Assembly: GCA_950295325.1 (NCBI GenBank)
Contig: OX485806.1
Coordinates: forward strand, 25,668,001-25,732,000
DNA length: 64,000 nucleotides
Source: Polytrichum commune
Taxonomy: Eukaryota; Streptophyta; Polytrichopsida; Polytrichales; Polytrichaceae
Reading direction: 5' to 3'
Shown: positions 9,777 to 23,900 of the stretch, piece after piece
Numbering within the stretch: the stretch's first letter is position 1
Layout: each line of letters begins with the position of its first letter
The notes under the pieces: model-generated
What the model was told of the DNA's origin: nothing
The model's database searches: none
Seen by the model: only the letters and a program-made list of their open reading frames with translations
Position numbers and translations under genes: made by a program

Positions 9777-12700
9777 ATGGGTATGGAGACGTTGATAGGG
9801 CTCGTGAATAGAATTCAGAGGGCGTGTACAGCACTTGGCGACTACGGCGGGGACAGCGTGCAGAGTCTTTGGGAGTCTCTGCCCTCAGTAGTGGTGGTTG
9901 GAGGCCAGGTATGTGGTCATGCTTGCAGTTGCCCTCCACAGACTTGTTTTCCGATCAACTTCACCTATTTTGTATTTGTGGCAAGGGGGGATACGATACT
10001 TTATCTTATCTACTGTACCTTTCAGATCAAAACAGGAGCAGCACCGAATTCAGCGGAATATTCTTCCTTTAGCTTGATTTTCTTTTTTCTGTTTGACATA
10101 GGTCTGTTAACATGTGCCAACGGGAGGAGGGGTTCAGAGAAATCCGCATAGTGCACAAGCATGTACCAAATTGCCTTGCGTCCAGGGCATTCTTGTTTCT
10201 ACGCTATTTTTGATCTGCGGGGTGACATTCCTTTTATGTATCTTCATTTGGCTGTCTGCTGTTTGCAGAGTTCTGGAAAATCCTCAGTTCTAGAGAGTAT
10301 TGTCGGGCGTGATTTTCTTCCTCGAGGATCAGGTAGCCAAGTCATTTCTGTTCTTGCTGATTGATGCCTCAATAATTTGTCTCTCACCTTATTGTGCTTC
10401 TTGACCTCAAAAGGTCAAGAAATGTGGCGACTTGACACCAGACCTACAATTTTAAAAAGTGAGAATGTTGCCCTCTTGTAATTTATTTGCGACTATTTCG
10501 ATGAGATGATTTGGTTCTAGTACTAGCCCTTTGTGAGGGAGCATGTCCGATGCTAATTTATCCAACAGTCCCTGTGACTGGGTAGAAAAGCATGGACGTG
10601 AAAACTATCAAAAATGTAATATGATGTTGACCAGTACGCTAATCTAGCCACTGGTTGAGCAGGAATTGTGACTAGGAGGCCTCTTGTTTTGCAATTGCAC
10701 AAGACTGATGATAGGACAGAGTATGCTGAGTTCCTACATCTTCCCAAGAAGCGGTTCACTGATTTTGGTAAGGGGACGAGGTGTAAATTGACATGAAATG
10801 TATAAACTATGTTTGTAGGATTTTCAGGTTATTGATTGTGCTTGGTATCAAAGTAGCACTTGGATCTGATGACTTAGTTTCAGCAAGAGTGACCTTCTAT
10901 TTTGCCAAATGTTACAGCTCTGAGGTCACATAACTCATGGAATTTGCAATCTCATGCAGCTCTTGTGAGGAAAGAAATATCAGATGAGACAGATCGAATA
11001 ACAGGTCGCTCGAAGCAGATATCACCAGTTCCTATCCACTTGAGCATCTACTCACCAAATGGTATACCCTGCATGCACTTGCTAAATTTGACACCACTGT
11101 TTCAGTACACAATGCCATCTAGACCCCCTCTAGATTGGGGCTGGGTCACATAATCTGTGATCTGGAGTTTCTGTACATTGATCTCGAGCAGTCCATGTTC
11201 TCATTTGGTGTTAGTGTACTTATCCAATTCTTGTGTGACTGCAGTTGTCAATCTTACACTCATCGATTTACCTGGTTTGACCAAGGTTGCAGTTGGTGAG
11301 TTCCCTTCATGTGTCTCCTTATCGCATTCTCCTGAGAATCCTCTCTTGGCATAATACACCATCAGGATTTGGTATCATTCGTGAGCCTCAGGAATGATCA
11401 AAGTTTTCTATATCTTAGGCCAGCCCCACAAAGTCATGTACTGATGCTTGGACAACTTGCACGTAATTGATCTGCAGAGGGTCAATCTGACAGTATTGTT
11501 GCGGACATAGAGAACATGGTTCGATCATATGTGGAAAAGGTATTAATCAGTATTAAGCTTAATTCTGTGAGCGATGGTTTCTTCATTATCTTCGGTAGGT
11601 GTTCCAATAGTTGTTATTCATATATGAGGTTACGACTTTTGTCTACCTATATCTGTGTCTATCATATGTGACTTTGTCCAATTAATGATTGATGTGTACA
11701 TATTCACAGCCAAATTCTATCATACTGGCTGTCTCTCCTGCAAACCAAGATATTGCCACATCTGATGCCATCAAGCTGGCTAGAGACGTTGATCCACAAG
11801 GTAATTGACTGCTTCTAATGAAATGCACAATTGAACCGAATTGGCATCAAATTGTGATATAAGTCATGCAGCATACCATGATCGCCCGCTGGACGCCATG
11901 GACCTCATATTCTGATTTCAAAATGTTCTGCAGACGTACTCTGATTCCCTTGTATGCTTTTCACTTGTGTAATCTGTACATATGGGAGGGTTTATTGGGT
12001 TGTGCCGGGCAAGATGTAGAGAGTTGTCTAACTTGCTTCAATTCTACGGTTGTGCAGGGGAGCGAACTTTTGGTGTCTTGACTAAGCTGGATTTGATGGA
12101 TAAGGGTACAAATGCACTTGACGTAAGTGCTTCTTCTCTCAACTTTGTTGACCAATTATGGAATCCTCACGTACATGTGGTTGTCTTCCGTATATTTAAA
12201 TGCAAATCGTTTGAATAGAGTGTAGAGTCAGTGGAAGTCAACTTTGGCTGATGTCAATATTTGGACCAGGTGTTGGAAGGTCGAGCTTACAAATTACAGC
12301 ATCCATGGGTAGGAGTTGTCAATCGCTCACAAGCAGACATCAATCGCAACATTGACATGCTATCTGCGAGACGCAGGGAGAGGGAGTACTTCGCTTCCAG
12401 CACTGAGTACAGTCATCTGATGAACCGGATGGGTTCGGAATATCTAGGGAAACTGCTATCTAAGGTACTTGTTCAAACATGAGGGCGACTGAGCTTCAGT
12501 GCTTCGCTAGATAATCAAAAGCTACTTGGATTAACTTGCTTCTTTCATTCATTGACTCGACATGTTTCTGAGTTGTACAGCACAACCGGAACTCAAGAAT
12601 TAGACAAAGAGCATAATAACTAACTCCAATGCTTGTCACTTGTAGCACCTGGAAGCTGTGATCAAAGCGCGAATCCCAAGTATTCAAGCAATGATAAACA

Positions 12701-15524
12701 GAACCATCGATGAGCTCGAAGGCGAGTTGAGTCAACTCGGCAGGCCTGTAGCGGTTGATGCCGGGGTATGGCTTGTTTCTATTTCCGTGTCAGCCTTATC
12801 CACTTAAGGAATCATTTACGTCCCATCTGCATCCTCTTGTGTTAGATCTGTTGCACAATGAATTGATTTCTTCGGACCAAGCTTCTTGCATGGTAGATTG
12901 TTCACTAAACATTCTGTGTTGAGAAGTTTAAGTTTTTATTAGACTTTGTGCCGATCTAAGTAGATGAAATAAATATGTACTAAGAGAAGCTGGTGGACTG
13001 CATCCCTTTTTCTGCAGGCACAATTGTATACAGTCTTGGAGCTGTGCAGAAATTTTGATCGGATTTTCAAGGACCATTTAGATGGAGGGTAAGCTTTTGT
13101 TGTGAGTAACACTAAGTACTTAGTGCATGTAAGTGTATGGTACAAGAGCTTGCCGCACAGGACTTTTAGACATCTTCATGAGACGTGTAGATGATGCGAC
13201 ACTTTGAATCATCTCGATCTGTTTTCAAGCTGAATCCATCCTTATCAGCTTCAGGCGAACATTTGAAAAAAACCCAGGATGTTTTCTTACCAGACCCACG
13301 ACCAGTTGATTCCTGGCATACTGGAATGTTGAGAAGAGGACTTTGATTTAATGGAGACTGAGCAAGTCGCTTCTCCTTCTGCTGTGGATGTAAGAACCAC
13401 TTGTTTGAGAACGACCATGCCACCGCAGAAAACAGACACAAGGATGAGTGAGGATGTTGTTACCATGGTGTACATGACTGAGTACCGCCTCCTTCTCATT
13501 GCTCATGTGACAGACGTCCAGGCGGGGAGAAGATTTATGCAATCTTTGATCATCAGCTTCCCGCAGCGCTGAAGAAACTCCCATTCGACAAACATTTGTC
13601 GATGCAGAACGTTCGGAAAGTGGTGTCGGAGGCAGATGGCTATCAGCCCCACTTGATTGCTCCCGAACAAGGATACAGGCGCTTGATAGAGAGTGGGCTG
13701 AGTTATTTCAGAGGCCCTGCAGAGGCAGTTGTGGATGCTGTAAGCAGGGCTACACCTTCTCATGTATTTTTGTTCAGTATTTCACCGCTATCTTGACCTG
13801 TGGTGCACAAATTGGCTTGATGGTCTATGAAGTAGACGGGTCTTAAGTGGTTACTTTCCGATTAGCCCACTTTCTTCTAGGATATTAACCAAGCGATTAG
13901 TATAAAGATGATTAGAATTGAATGTCCAAGATGAAGGAATGTACTGCTATTACTAGAATGGAACGGCTGTTAGCAGCGGAATCATAATGTTATGTCTATT
14001 GTTTAATGATCATATAGGTCTCCCGAATTCATATGTTGACTATTGAATCTAGAATATTTAACAAATCTTGATCACCTAGGCTAATCTCTGTTGAACACAT
14101 GTCTTGGCGTCCTTTCTTAGATCCACACCTATCCACATCATTTGATATAGGTGTCTGATGAGAATAAGTATCCGAATTAGGCCCGCTTACCTTAGTAGCA
14201 TGGACAATGATTATGAGCGAAGGCTGAGCGTTGAGCAAGATCTTGCATACTGCTAACACAGCTAATGAGTTCTTGCAGGCACATGCCATCTTAAGGGAAC
14301 TTGTTCGCAAGTCGATCAGTGTGTGCTCGGTAAGAATCATACCACCTATTTAGAAACTCGCTTCCATAATTGGTCATATCAAATTACCAATTTCTTGATC
14401 TCCTTTTCCTTTCGTTCCGGAAAATAAATTCAGCATCTTGCTACAAAACCCTTTCTTCTCCACCAGGATGAGGGGTAACCCCATGTCTTCTTCCAATGTG
14501 GCAGGAATTGAAACGGTTTCCATCGTTGCAAGCTGAGCTCCAAGCAGCTGCGGTGGAGTCTTTGGAGAAAATGCGGGATGAGAGCCGGAAAACGACACTC
14601 AGACTAGTTGACATGGAGGCAAGCTATTTGACGGTTGATTTCTTCCGAAAACTACCTCAGGAAGTGGAAAAGGGTGGGCATCCTGGACCGGCCATGGACA
14701 GATACACAGAGAACCACTTGCGGCGAATTGGTAAGTTTCTATTCAAAAGCTTGCTGGGCTAGCTTAAGGACACAAACCAGTGCGAGACCTTGAATACTCA
14801 GAAAATGACCCAAGGTGGAACGTGCTAATATTTTCACCTTATGTTATAAGTATAGCTGAAACTTTTAGATTGATAAAAGTTAAAACATGTACTTCTTGTT
14901 TGCAAATCGAAAGAGAAGACCAATGCACCATGCACCATAGTATTTTATTTTTTTTTCTAATTCCGCATGCAAAAGTTATAAAGGCTCAATGTTTCATTGG
15001 TAGATGACCCAAAATCATCACAGGAGCCCCACATTAATGTGGTACACATTCTCAAGATCAAAATCGAGATTGTGCTAGATTTTAAGGTGTTGGTTTTGGT
15101 TGAAATAATGGTTTTATCATGATGATGTTGTCTCTGGCAGGTTCGAATGTTTCTGCATACATGGGCATGGTGTGTGAGTTGCTACGGAACTCACTGCCCA
15201 AAGCAGTTGTACATTGTCAAGTTCGTGAGGCGAAAAGATCTCTCCTTGACAACTTCTACATCCAGATTGGGAAACGAGAGGTAACAGAAAGTAACTAGAC
15301 CGTCTAATTTGCCATGAGGGAGGGGGGGGGACCTTCAATTCGATTGCAAGGAAGAATATGTGACCATGTTGTGGTTGGTGTTGCCTGATACGCAGGGAAA
15401 ACAGTTAACACAGATGCTGGACGAAGATCCAGCCCTAATGGAACGCAGGAGCATGGTATCCAAACGGCTTGAACTTTACAAAAGCGCTCGGGACGAGATC
15501 GACTCTGTTGCATGGCTCAAGTGA
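9777..15524 (+). CDS. Dynamin-related protein, DRP1 (phragmoplastin) class, closest to DRP1C/D/E type
   Basis: Sixteen exons give a complete 609-residue protein: 9777-9908, 10269-10332, 10663-10767, 10960-11061, 11245-11295, 11478-11539, 11710-11800, 12058-12122, 12270-12464, 12646-12765, 13018-13088, 13514-13739, 14279-14329, 14505-14730, 15141-15280 and 15396-15524 (TGA). Every junction is GT-AG and keeps the frame. GTPase motifs are G1 GGQSSGKSS (42-50), G2 Thr69, G3 DLPG (142-145), G4 TKLD (211-214) and G5 VNRS (241-244). The middle region and a C-terminal GED follow, ending in VAWLK. There is no PH or proline-rich domain, and the length matches the roughly 610-614 residues of DRP1 proteins. 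Such GTPases polymerise on membranes at the cell plate and in clathrin-mediated endocytosis. Residues QLHKT, DGGRPGG and [13 protein letters not shown] resemble DRP1C more than DRP1A. Intron 12 holds a reverse family A copy. All catalytic motifs are intact. Confidence 0.95.
14009..14194 (-). mobile_element. TIR element family A copy in DRP1 intron 12
   Basis: Reverse-orientation left half of family A. It ends at 14194 with TTAGGCCCGCTTACCTTA, which on the element strand is the left terminus and is the inverted partner of the right terminus at 3011-3028, with one mismatch. The other half is too decayed to delimit but may extend to about 13840. Confidence 0.7.
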
Positions 15525-16794
15525 GTTATATGCACAGCAGTGTGAAAAAAAAAGAAAAAAAGAAAAAAGAGAAACTTGTCCTGTGATTTTGTCTATGCCG
15601 TTGTCTCCAATTTTGCACCTACAGGAGCATCATTGTCACCTGGACTCGTGTTTCTCATATGGTTGGGAAACACCAGACCAGGGTGGGCTGTCCCCAAGAT
15701 GATTCCTACGCATGAGATTCCTTCCTGAAGTTATTGACGAGAGCTTGCATCGAAGTCCCCAGCCTTTGACTCAGCATTTTGGTCTCCATCCAGAATCCCT
15801 GTGGAAAAGATTTGAGGTGGCACTCTCTCTTTGAGATTGAGAAAAGAGACAGGAAATAGAATTGATTAACAAGCCTCTGATTAGTTTGGCTTGATCAAGA
15901 TCAAGCCCAATTATTGGAAGTAAACCACAGGGTACTTATAGGATATTTTGGTTGAGGCACACCACTGGGGACCACTATTTTGCCTCACAAGATGCTCTCT
16001 CGTGTGGAATTTCCACAGGCATTGTAAATAGGTTTCATTTTCATCCAATGTACAATAGGTCGGTCGGAGCCAGTGAGTAGATTATCAAACTTGGAAGGCC
16101 TCATTTTTTGAAGCTAAATTATTCATTGTATATTGAACCTTCTCTCTCCTTACCTGGCATCATTTCTTTTCTTTTTCCGGTCCGGTCGGATGCATTGCAA
16201 ATTGTACTGCACAAATAACAAATATGCACGTAGAAATCGGTATCTATTTTTATATACATGTGTCTAACTAACATATAAACTAGTAGCCTGTCAAACCATT
16301 TGGGATCAACATTTGTGCAGGCACATGAGTTGCAACAGCATTGGCCTAAGATGGCAGAATGCACCAACTAATGACCAACTGAGTCTGCCCAGAGTTTCGG
16401 TTGGACCAGTTGATGAAACAGCTGATGAAGCACAAGAATAACACCATCACTAAATTGTTTTCCTCGAGAAGGTTGGAATCATCAAGAACATTGGAAGAGA
16501 AACACTACACATATATCTGCTGACAATCCTAGTGCAGTTTGGGTGACTTTGTTAGCTCCAGGATTGTGTTCCAAGGAACGCTTCCAGAATGTTTCTAGGA
16601 GTACACTGGCACTGAAAGAGGTAACTGATAATTGAAACAATCAAGAATAATTTACAATTCAGATGCCCAAATCCAAGTAGCTAAACAAGGGTTGGAAACT
16701 TGTATCTGCCGTTTCCTTCTAACCTTTTTGTTCTGGGCAGAAATGTTTTTTAAAGAATCAAAGAATTTCTAAGATATATTCATTTACCCATGAA
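15525..16794. other. DRP1 3' flank and intergenic sequence
   Basis: Contains the presumed DRP1 3' UTR, a short A/G-rich run at 15546-15575 and nothing else that I recognise. No coding frame is supported. Confidence 0.5.
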
Positions 16795-16950
16795 CATAAT
16801 ATTACTCAGCACCTACTGTTTGTGCAGTGGGCCCTCAGATTATAACTGTCGGATGCTCTGAAAGCTCTTGCTCTTGCTCTATTTTCAAGCATCCGATTGT
16901 TGTATTCCGAGGTTCCATTGAACAAACAGTGGGTGCTGAGTAATGTTATG
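16795..16950. mobile_element. Foldback (inverted-repeat) element, 156 bp
   Basis: Two arms of about 66-69 bp (16795-16863 and 16883-16950) are imperfect reverse complements, separated by a short loop rich in 'gctctt'. The outer part is nearly perfect: ATTACTCAGCACCTACTGTT on the left pairs with the complement of the right arm apart from one base. No target duplication was established. Confidence 0.7.
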
Positions 16951-18109
16951 AATTATACCAATTGGGACGAATCATTTAAGATTTGCAAGGGCCGGTGCAA
17001 ATTGCAAGGGTTTTGTGGGTGTAGTCTACCTTTTCAAATGTGTTGCATTTCAATGTGTCAAACTGATTCCGTGAGCTAGTTCTATGCCTGAGATGGCAAC
17101 TCTTCTTTCTAGAACCACTCTTCATTATTCCCTTCTAATGCATCTAAGAGTTCATGAATTCTAATGATGTGAAGACTTGCAACATGCATGTGTAGAGAGA
17201 GGACATTGAGAGGAATTCCAATGACACATCCATATCTATATTAGTAAAGGTTTGGACCTCCAAAACTTACTTGGAGAACTGATTAGAAGCAAAATTTCTT
17301 ATTCAGGAGTCACTGTCTTGACCCCCTTGCTCTCCTCATAAATTATAGAATCTATTATAAGGAAGTTCATTATAATATCTTATAATAGAATAACAATCTT
17401 ACTATAATTATCTCATCTCAAAGTTGACTTCTTAAGACTCCAACCCTTGCTTATTATACATGAATTGCCACTTTGGGATGGTGTTGAGGTCTGTGATCCG
17501 ATCGTGGGCACTTCCAAATCCACATATAGTTATGGCATTGGATCAAACTTTTGAATCAGAGATTTTTTGATTTGGTTAGCAATTGCAAATCCCCATGGTT
17601 GCAACTTGCAACTCCCATATATTTGCACAAGGGATCAAGAACATTAAATGGGCATTAATTGGATGTTGGTATGTGATAAAAATAAAATAAAATGATCTTT
17701 TCTAATAACACTCATTGTTGCAAGATTTGAGCCATTTCAAGTAATGTTTAACTTTTCATGGATTGAAGATTTTTAAAATGAATGATATTTTTTGTTCTTG
17801 ACATGCCAATGCATCTTAATGAACTCGCTTTGGCCTTACCTGATAAGCTTGCATGTGTTTGTTATAATTTTGGAGGTCTCAACAAGGGTTGATAGAGATT
17901 TCTTTTTTCTTGTATAAAACTCAAATTAATCATTTTTTTGTCCTCTTTTAAAAGATTAGTAGCCAAATTTTTTCATATTGTCACTGTTTATAAAAAAAAC
18001 AAATGCCGAAAAGAAAGTGGTTAAGATATGATGCATTACAAGAGCCCAACTAAAGAGAATATTACCTCAACGGCTATGAGCCACAAAGCAAAAGGACCAT
18101 AAACACCGA
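16951..18109. other. AT-rich intergenic sequence
   Basis: No genes or RNA seen. The text 'gtgggcacttccaa' and its surroundings near 17500 resemble 25835-25930, so part of this is a dispersed repeat. Confidence 0.45.
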
Positions 18110-18660
18110 AAACTTATACAAGTTTTTAGACTGGTAGATATGGAACCACGACAATCCAAGTATGGAATATCTAAATTTTATGATTGATTCATGTTTTAGA
18201 ATATTTTGCGTTGATGTTGTAGATTGTATAGAGAGTAATCCACATTGACTTTGCACTTGTGATTCCAACGTAGTTTGAAGAAATTACAAGCGGATGAAGT
18301 TTTGGATTTTGATACTTCATCCATCTATAATGTTTGCATCGTTTATCATTTCAAAGGAGTGATATATGTGTACAGAAAGCTCTCCGAATGGGCTATAACG
18401 TGAAAGTATTTAAATCCATTTTCAAGACAATATACAAAGATGCCCTAGTAAAAATCAGTTTTTACAAAGACATATTTTAAAATATTTTGGCTATACGGTA
18501 TAGACTTTATGGAGAGTTACCTAGAATGACTTTGTACTTGATGTTTGGAAATAAATCAAAAAAATATTAGCAAATGAAAGTCTGAATTTGGATACTTCAT
18601 TTATACATAATGTATGCCTATGTTATCATCTCTAGGAATAATATATGTGTTAGTGTGTTG
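18110..18660. repeat. Degenerate tandem duplication
   Basis: About 18110-18380 and 18440-18660 share the order 'acaagtttttaga', 'ttttagaatattttg', 'gagagt-acc', 'gactttg-acttg', 'ttggatacttcat', 'ataatgt-tgc' and 'atatatgtgt'. The two copies have diverged considerably. Confidence 0.5.
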
Positions 18661-19124
18661 TCTTTTGACCTGCTATGAATAAACCATTTGGCATTCTTAA
18701 GAAAATTGTTGATCAAAGGTCTTAAGGCTATTAGATCTTGAAAGCAACCATGATATATGAACTTTGGATTTTGGCGTTTTGTTTTTTCGTATGAATGTTG
18801 GGTTGCGAGTGCTTCCTTATAGTCCTTTGCTTCTTATAGGTGTTTATTCATATTTTTATCATTCCTATTCATCGCTTGACAATTCTGAATCAATAGACTA
18901 CAAACCTTAATAGAGGGTTTTATCTAGTTTGCCCCCGATGACATCAATTTAATCTTCGGAGAAGAACTCTAAAATTCCTTATTAATTGCGCTACGAGGAA
19001 CTCTTTGATTTCAAAGGGGACTCTCAAAGCTCTATAAATGCCTTTGATATGTAGAAGATCAAACGTGCTAGACAATTTACATGCCTCACAGACCTTGTCT
19101 ACACGAACAACAATTATCTCAATC

Positions 19125-19997
19125 TTACTGTTTGTAAGATTTGAATGTTAGGCGAGAGAGTTCATTATTTTCCAAAGTCAAAGCAAGATTGCGATTTGTG
19201 TGTTTCAGATCTTCATTGTCCTCATGGTGACAAACATATTGTCGGGAGTAACTTTTGGTATCAACGACAACACATTGTAGATCAATGTCTAACACATTGT
19301 AGATCAATTTAAGGTAAATTTTGACATTTTTCACAAGCGAATCGATTTTTTATTGAAACTTTACTGAATTATAGTCTTTTATATTGAGTATTTCATGTAT
19401 TACACTGGCCAAATATTTAATTTGGTAAGGGATGCATTGGAACATGGCCATCCTCTTTAAATCTTGATCGTATTTGTAATATATTACATCAACTTCCACT
19501 GTTTTGATGTATCGTTGAACCAAATGATCTATCATAGGTTTGACATTCGGTATAGTCCATTTCATGCCGAAAAATTGAATTCGACAAATTTTTGTACCAC
19601 AATAATGAATAGTTTGGGCTATTGCTTGAACAAGTACATTGACTTGATTTTCGGATAATACCAAATTGTCGTTGTTGTTGGTGAGTGTCAAAGTGTGGAG
19701 TTCTTCAAGGTGTAAGATTATGGAATCTTTGGTCGATCTTGTTTGTTACTCGTTGTTTCTATCGTAAAATTTGACTACTACTGGATCAAAAGTGACACGA
19801 TTATAGTTGTTGAAGGCATCATCATCTTTGAAAACTATTTGTTGGTTAGTTGGATGAGCTATAATACCCAATAAAAGAAGTAAATCTAAAGTACACATCA
19901 ATATACATACTGCATTTAGATCGAGTCTTTTGGGATCATTGATGGGGGCCGCTACATTGCCTACTTTTAGTGGTATTGGAAAAATATCACTTTCCAT
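19125..19997 (-). pseudogene. Broken 291-codon reading frame, family not recognised
   Basis: On the minus strand a single frame runs from an ATG at 19997 to a stop at 19125 with only two internal stops, both TAA (19746-19748 and 19350-19352, codons 84 and 216). In sequence this AT-rich, a non-coding frame would be expected to show many more. The product is rich in Asn, Asp, Ile and Leu with no obvious signal peptide or transmembrane pattern. I do not recognise the family. A relic of a mobile element or of an integrated virus is possible, but nothing here proves it. Confidence 0.45.
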
Positions 19998-20027
19998 TTG
20001 GATAAGAAATAGAAGTAGATTCCACAA

Positions 20028-20597
20028 ATGATAGAAAAGATGTAAAGGGTTTTAAAGTTAGATGTATGTTTCTGCCAAAAATGCATATTTTTTGAAGGGT
20101 TTAGAATTTAAAATTACATGAACATCCTGTCTGAAATGGGATCCTCATATTTCGATAAAATTTTGATTGCCTCCATTTTCGGGCTTTACGAATCCAACAA
20201 TGCAGTCAGTTTCAAATAGAAACGTGTAGATTATGAAATATTATCAGGTGAAAAGTGTAATATGGAGGGGCTATCCCCCGGAGGCCAATCACATTGCATA
20301 TATAGTAGGTCCATATTGTATATAGATGTAATTAAATTATTTGTAATCTCCTTTTTTGAGAAAAAATTAAGCACACAAGTTCCATGCATATAGAGAGTCA
20401 ATTGATTACATATCATTTATTGATTCGTTCCTATTATTAATTTTTTTATCATCAAGAAATGTGCCCTTATTTCGCTACTAGTGGATGGATGGATGAAATA
20501 TTCATTTTCCTCTCTCTCCTGCAGATTGAAAGGAGAAGAAAGAGGAAGGTTGGAGTGGCAACTGTCTCTCTTTACACAATCAGCAACTTTCATCATC
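20028..20597. other. Intergenic sequence upstream of the oxidoreductase gene
   Basis: No coding support. A purine-rich stretch occurs at 20526-20550. Confidence 0.45.
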
Positions 20598-20606
20598 TAT
20601 ATAAAT
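20598..20606 (+). promoter_or_regulatory. Candidate TATA box of the oxidoreductase gene
   Basis: TATATAAAT lies about 310 bp before the chosen start codon. It is the best TATA match in the upstream region. A leader from here would contain short upstream ATGs, so the assignment is tentative. Confidence 0.3.
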
Positions 20607-20914
20607 TTTCCAGTAAGCCTAACTATCCATTTCTGCTTGTACAATGTCCTCCTTGAATTCCTCAGAATTTCAATCTTCGTTTGCTTGAGATCCATTAAAG
20701 CTTTGGCGTAAGAGTTATCAGTTACAAACTCTGCAACTTATAAGGTCACATGAAGATGCAATTTATTTCTGATGTGTTTTTCCTTAATCTGAAATCAATC
20801 CATTCAGGCGAATGAATGAGGATACTATTGAATGAACCCACTATGAATTTGTATTTTTCGCCCGCTATTTTCAATGTGGCACCAATAACCAAACGCACTA
20901 CTTCAGGTGCAAAA

Positions 20915-23900
20915 ATGAGGTTCCCAAATGTTTGCATGCTTCTTGCAGAAAGATTGAATGGTTGCAACATTCAAAGGTATTTGCAGCCCATTCTGAGCAA
21001 CCGAATTAGGGTTTCACTCGTTCGGGCTTACCATCAACAGCTCAGAATTAACGTAATTGCCTAATTCCCAGATGCTGTCTGTGATATTCTTACTTATTTT
21101 TGGAACGCAAATGAATGCTTGTCTTGTTATTTGAGTTCAAGGAGACTGAGGGACATGTGTGGAGCATGGCAAGTGTACCACTCAAATATAGGTTTCCGAT
21201 TAAGAAAAGTAACCATGTAAGACCCACGTACCTTAGTAGCATGAGGTAACCCTAATTGTACATTCATGACATTTTTTATTTGGGTGCAGGCGGATACTTC
21301 GACTCAAACCATAATGCATCCAGCACAGCCCATCAACAGACAAATATGGAGGTAACTAGGTTATTAAAAAAAATAACACAGAATTCTTAAACTGTTTACT
21401 TTGGTATATATGCTCTGCTTTTCAAAGTTCCGCCTCTTTTTGGGGGGTTTTTATTTCCCTCGTTACCGCATGAGAAGAATGCAAGTCAGTAGCCTTAAAT
21501 GTTGACATATACCTTTCAGGTTTCAATATCTTTTGAGTGGCCACCTCATCATTTACCTAATGATTCATTCAACATTGATGCAACTCATAGTTCAACCTTT
21601 CAGGTCTTGCAACTGTGAACTAGAGAAACAGCATATCAAAATTGCAGCTCTGTGTTTGGTAGCCATTGATTCAATGCTTGTAGTTTGAAGTGAATGAATC
21701 AATGTGAAATCAATGTTGGGAGTTAAATTTAGAGGTTCTGTGATGTAGATTCCAATGAGGTGATAACAAACTTCATTAGGTTGCTCATATGGAACTCATA
21801 GGTTGCTCTTAGGTGTGCATTGTTCTCAATAGAAGTGCTTTGTCCAGTCATCAAGACTCCAATGCTGCTGAATTTGCATGTGAGGTTATGACATAGAACT
21901 ACATCAGAAGCTATAAAGTCGTCAAAGGTTATAAGAGTACATCCCAAAATGCAAGTGACTAGCGTTTAATATCATTCTAGTTTTGATACATACCCTCCAG
22001 GGTTTAATATCTTTTCAGTGCAAACCTAACATTTAGCAAATGATTCATTCAATATTGATTTTACTCATAGTTCATCCTTTTCGGTCTTGCAAGTAGAAAC
22101 TATAGGAACAAAAGATAAAAATTGCACCCTGTTGGGCATTGATTCAATGTCGTAGTTGGATGTGATTGAATCAATGTGAAGTCTGTGTTCATATATGAAA
22201 CTTGAGGTTTCTGATGTAGTTTGGTCATGAGAAATTTCTCAATGAAGCCATCTACTGATGTTCTGTTGGGGTTCTGACTTCAGGGGTAACAAGCCTGGAA
22301 AAATCTCTGATCTACACTTGGTAAGTGATCATGTTCAAACAGTTTCTTAGTTCCCTTGACATGGTTGGGCTCAAAGTTAGCAATTCTGATGCGCTTTGAG
22401 TTTTTCAGTGTTATTTATTTCTGTTTGTTATAGAATCTCTAAGTGGGGTGCTCTTTCGGGGTGCGCCTTTATGGTGGTTCACTACATACATTTCTTCATT
22501 GTGGTGCAGGTTACAGATGAGCTCCCACCTCCAGGTGCTGGAGAAGTCCAAGTTGCAGTCAAGGCTGTGGGCTTGAACTTTGCCGATGGTACATCATACA
22601 AACAAGTGCTTACCCCCATACCTAATCACACATCTTTATGTATAGAGTTATACTTGTAAGGGCAAGCCCACTCATTACCATATCCACATAACAAACATTG
22701 ATTGCAGATGAAAAGTACGTATTTTGTTGGAAGATTTGCAGCAAGGGCTCCCACCCATCACCGCATTCGCAAATATTTGCCAAAAGTGGATACGGTTAAC
22801 CACATTTCTCAACAAACTGAGCCCCTTTGCAGCCACAGCAAACTCTCCATGAGCATAATGAGACGAACAATCAACGCCCTTAATTCCCCTCAGATTTTTG
22901 CCTAAGAGTGACTCATTTACCTCAATTTTACTCATTTCCACCTATAGGTGTGTCATTTACCTAAAATGATCTAGGATGCTCTAGTTTGATGAGCTCTTTC
23001 TCATGTCTTTCTGCAAGACAATGTGAAATCAGTTGAATGTTTCCCTGAATGCGGATATGGATATGGCAACCGGTGGGAGAATGCACTGTATCTGCAACTG
23101 TAAATGCAAATTGTGGATGGATGAAGGAGGATTTGTTATTTGGATACGACAATGGGTGGGCTTGCCCTAATTTCATAGATGGTTCTTTTTACGGACTTTT
23201 TCTGTTGAGGTCTCTTTGCTTTCTATTTGCAATTTTACCAATTTTTGGATACTCGTGATATGCTGACGATGTCAAGGTACTTGGTGTTCTGACATAGGTT
23301 TGTGTGGGTGGGTTCAGTATTCACATGTTTGGGGCTGTATTCTGCATCTCCTAAAGGTGTCTACACACCAGGCCTCGAGGTGAATCTTGTTCTCGCTTAG
23401 GATATATATTTTTTGTATTGAGGCCAGGATTTCTCTTCACAAGTCTCAACCTTGAAGTAATAGTTCAATATGAAGTTACCTGATTTGAAGCATGTCTGCT
23501 ATTGCAACATGAAATTGTGAAATCTCTTTGTGAACTCCCAATCCTGGCTCACTATTTGGGATTTTGTATCACGAAATTTCATGTCTGCTAGAGAGTTTAA
23601 TTTCCTCTGGGTATAGTTTGCAGGGGTGGTTGCAGCTGTGGGTGAGAATGTTGACGGATTGCATGAAGGGGACAGAGTGGTTGGCTTGATCAGATTTGGT
23701 GCTTATGCCTCTCATATTAATGTGGCACCCAAATATTTGCGTCCTTTTCCAAACAACTGGTCTTTCGCTGAAGCGGCAGCTTATCCTGTCCAGGTATTGT
23801 GCGCTCATTAAGTGGTCATATCCCCCCCCCCCCCCCCCCGGAATCATGTTGGCTATTGAGCCTAGAATGGTTAGCATATTTGGAGCACATAGTTCAATCT

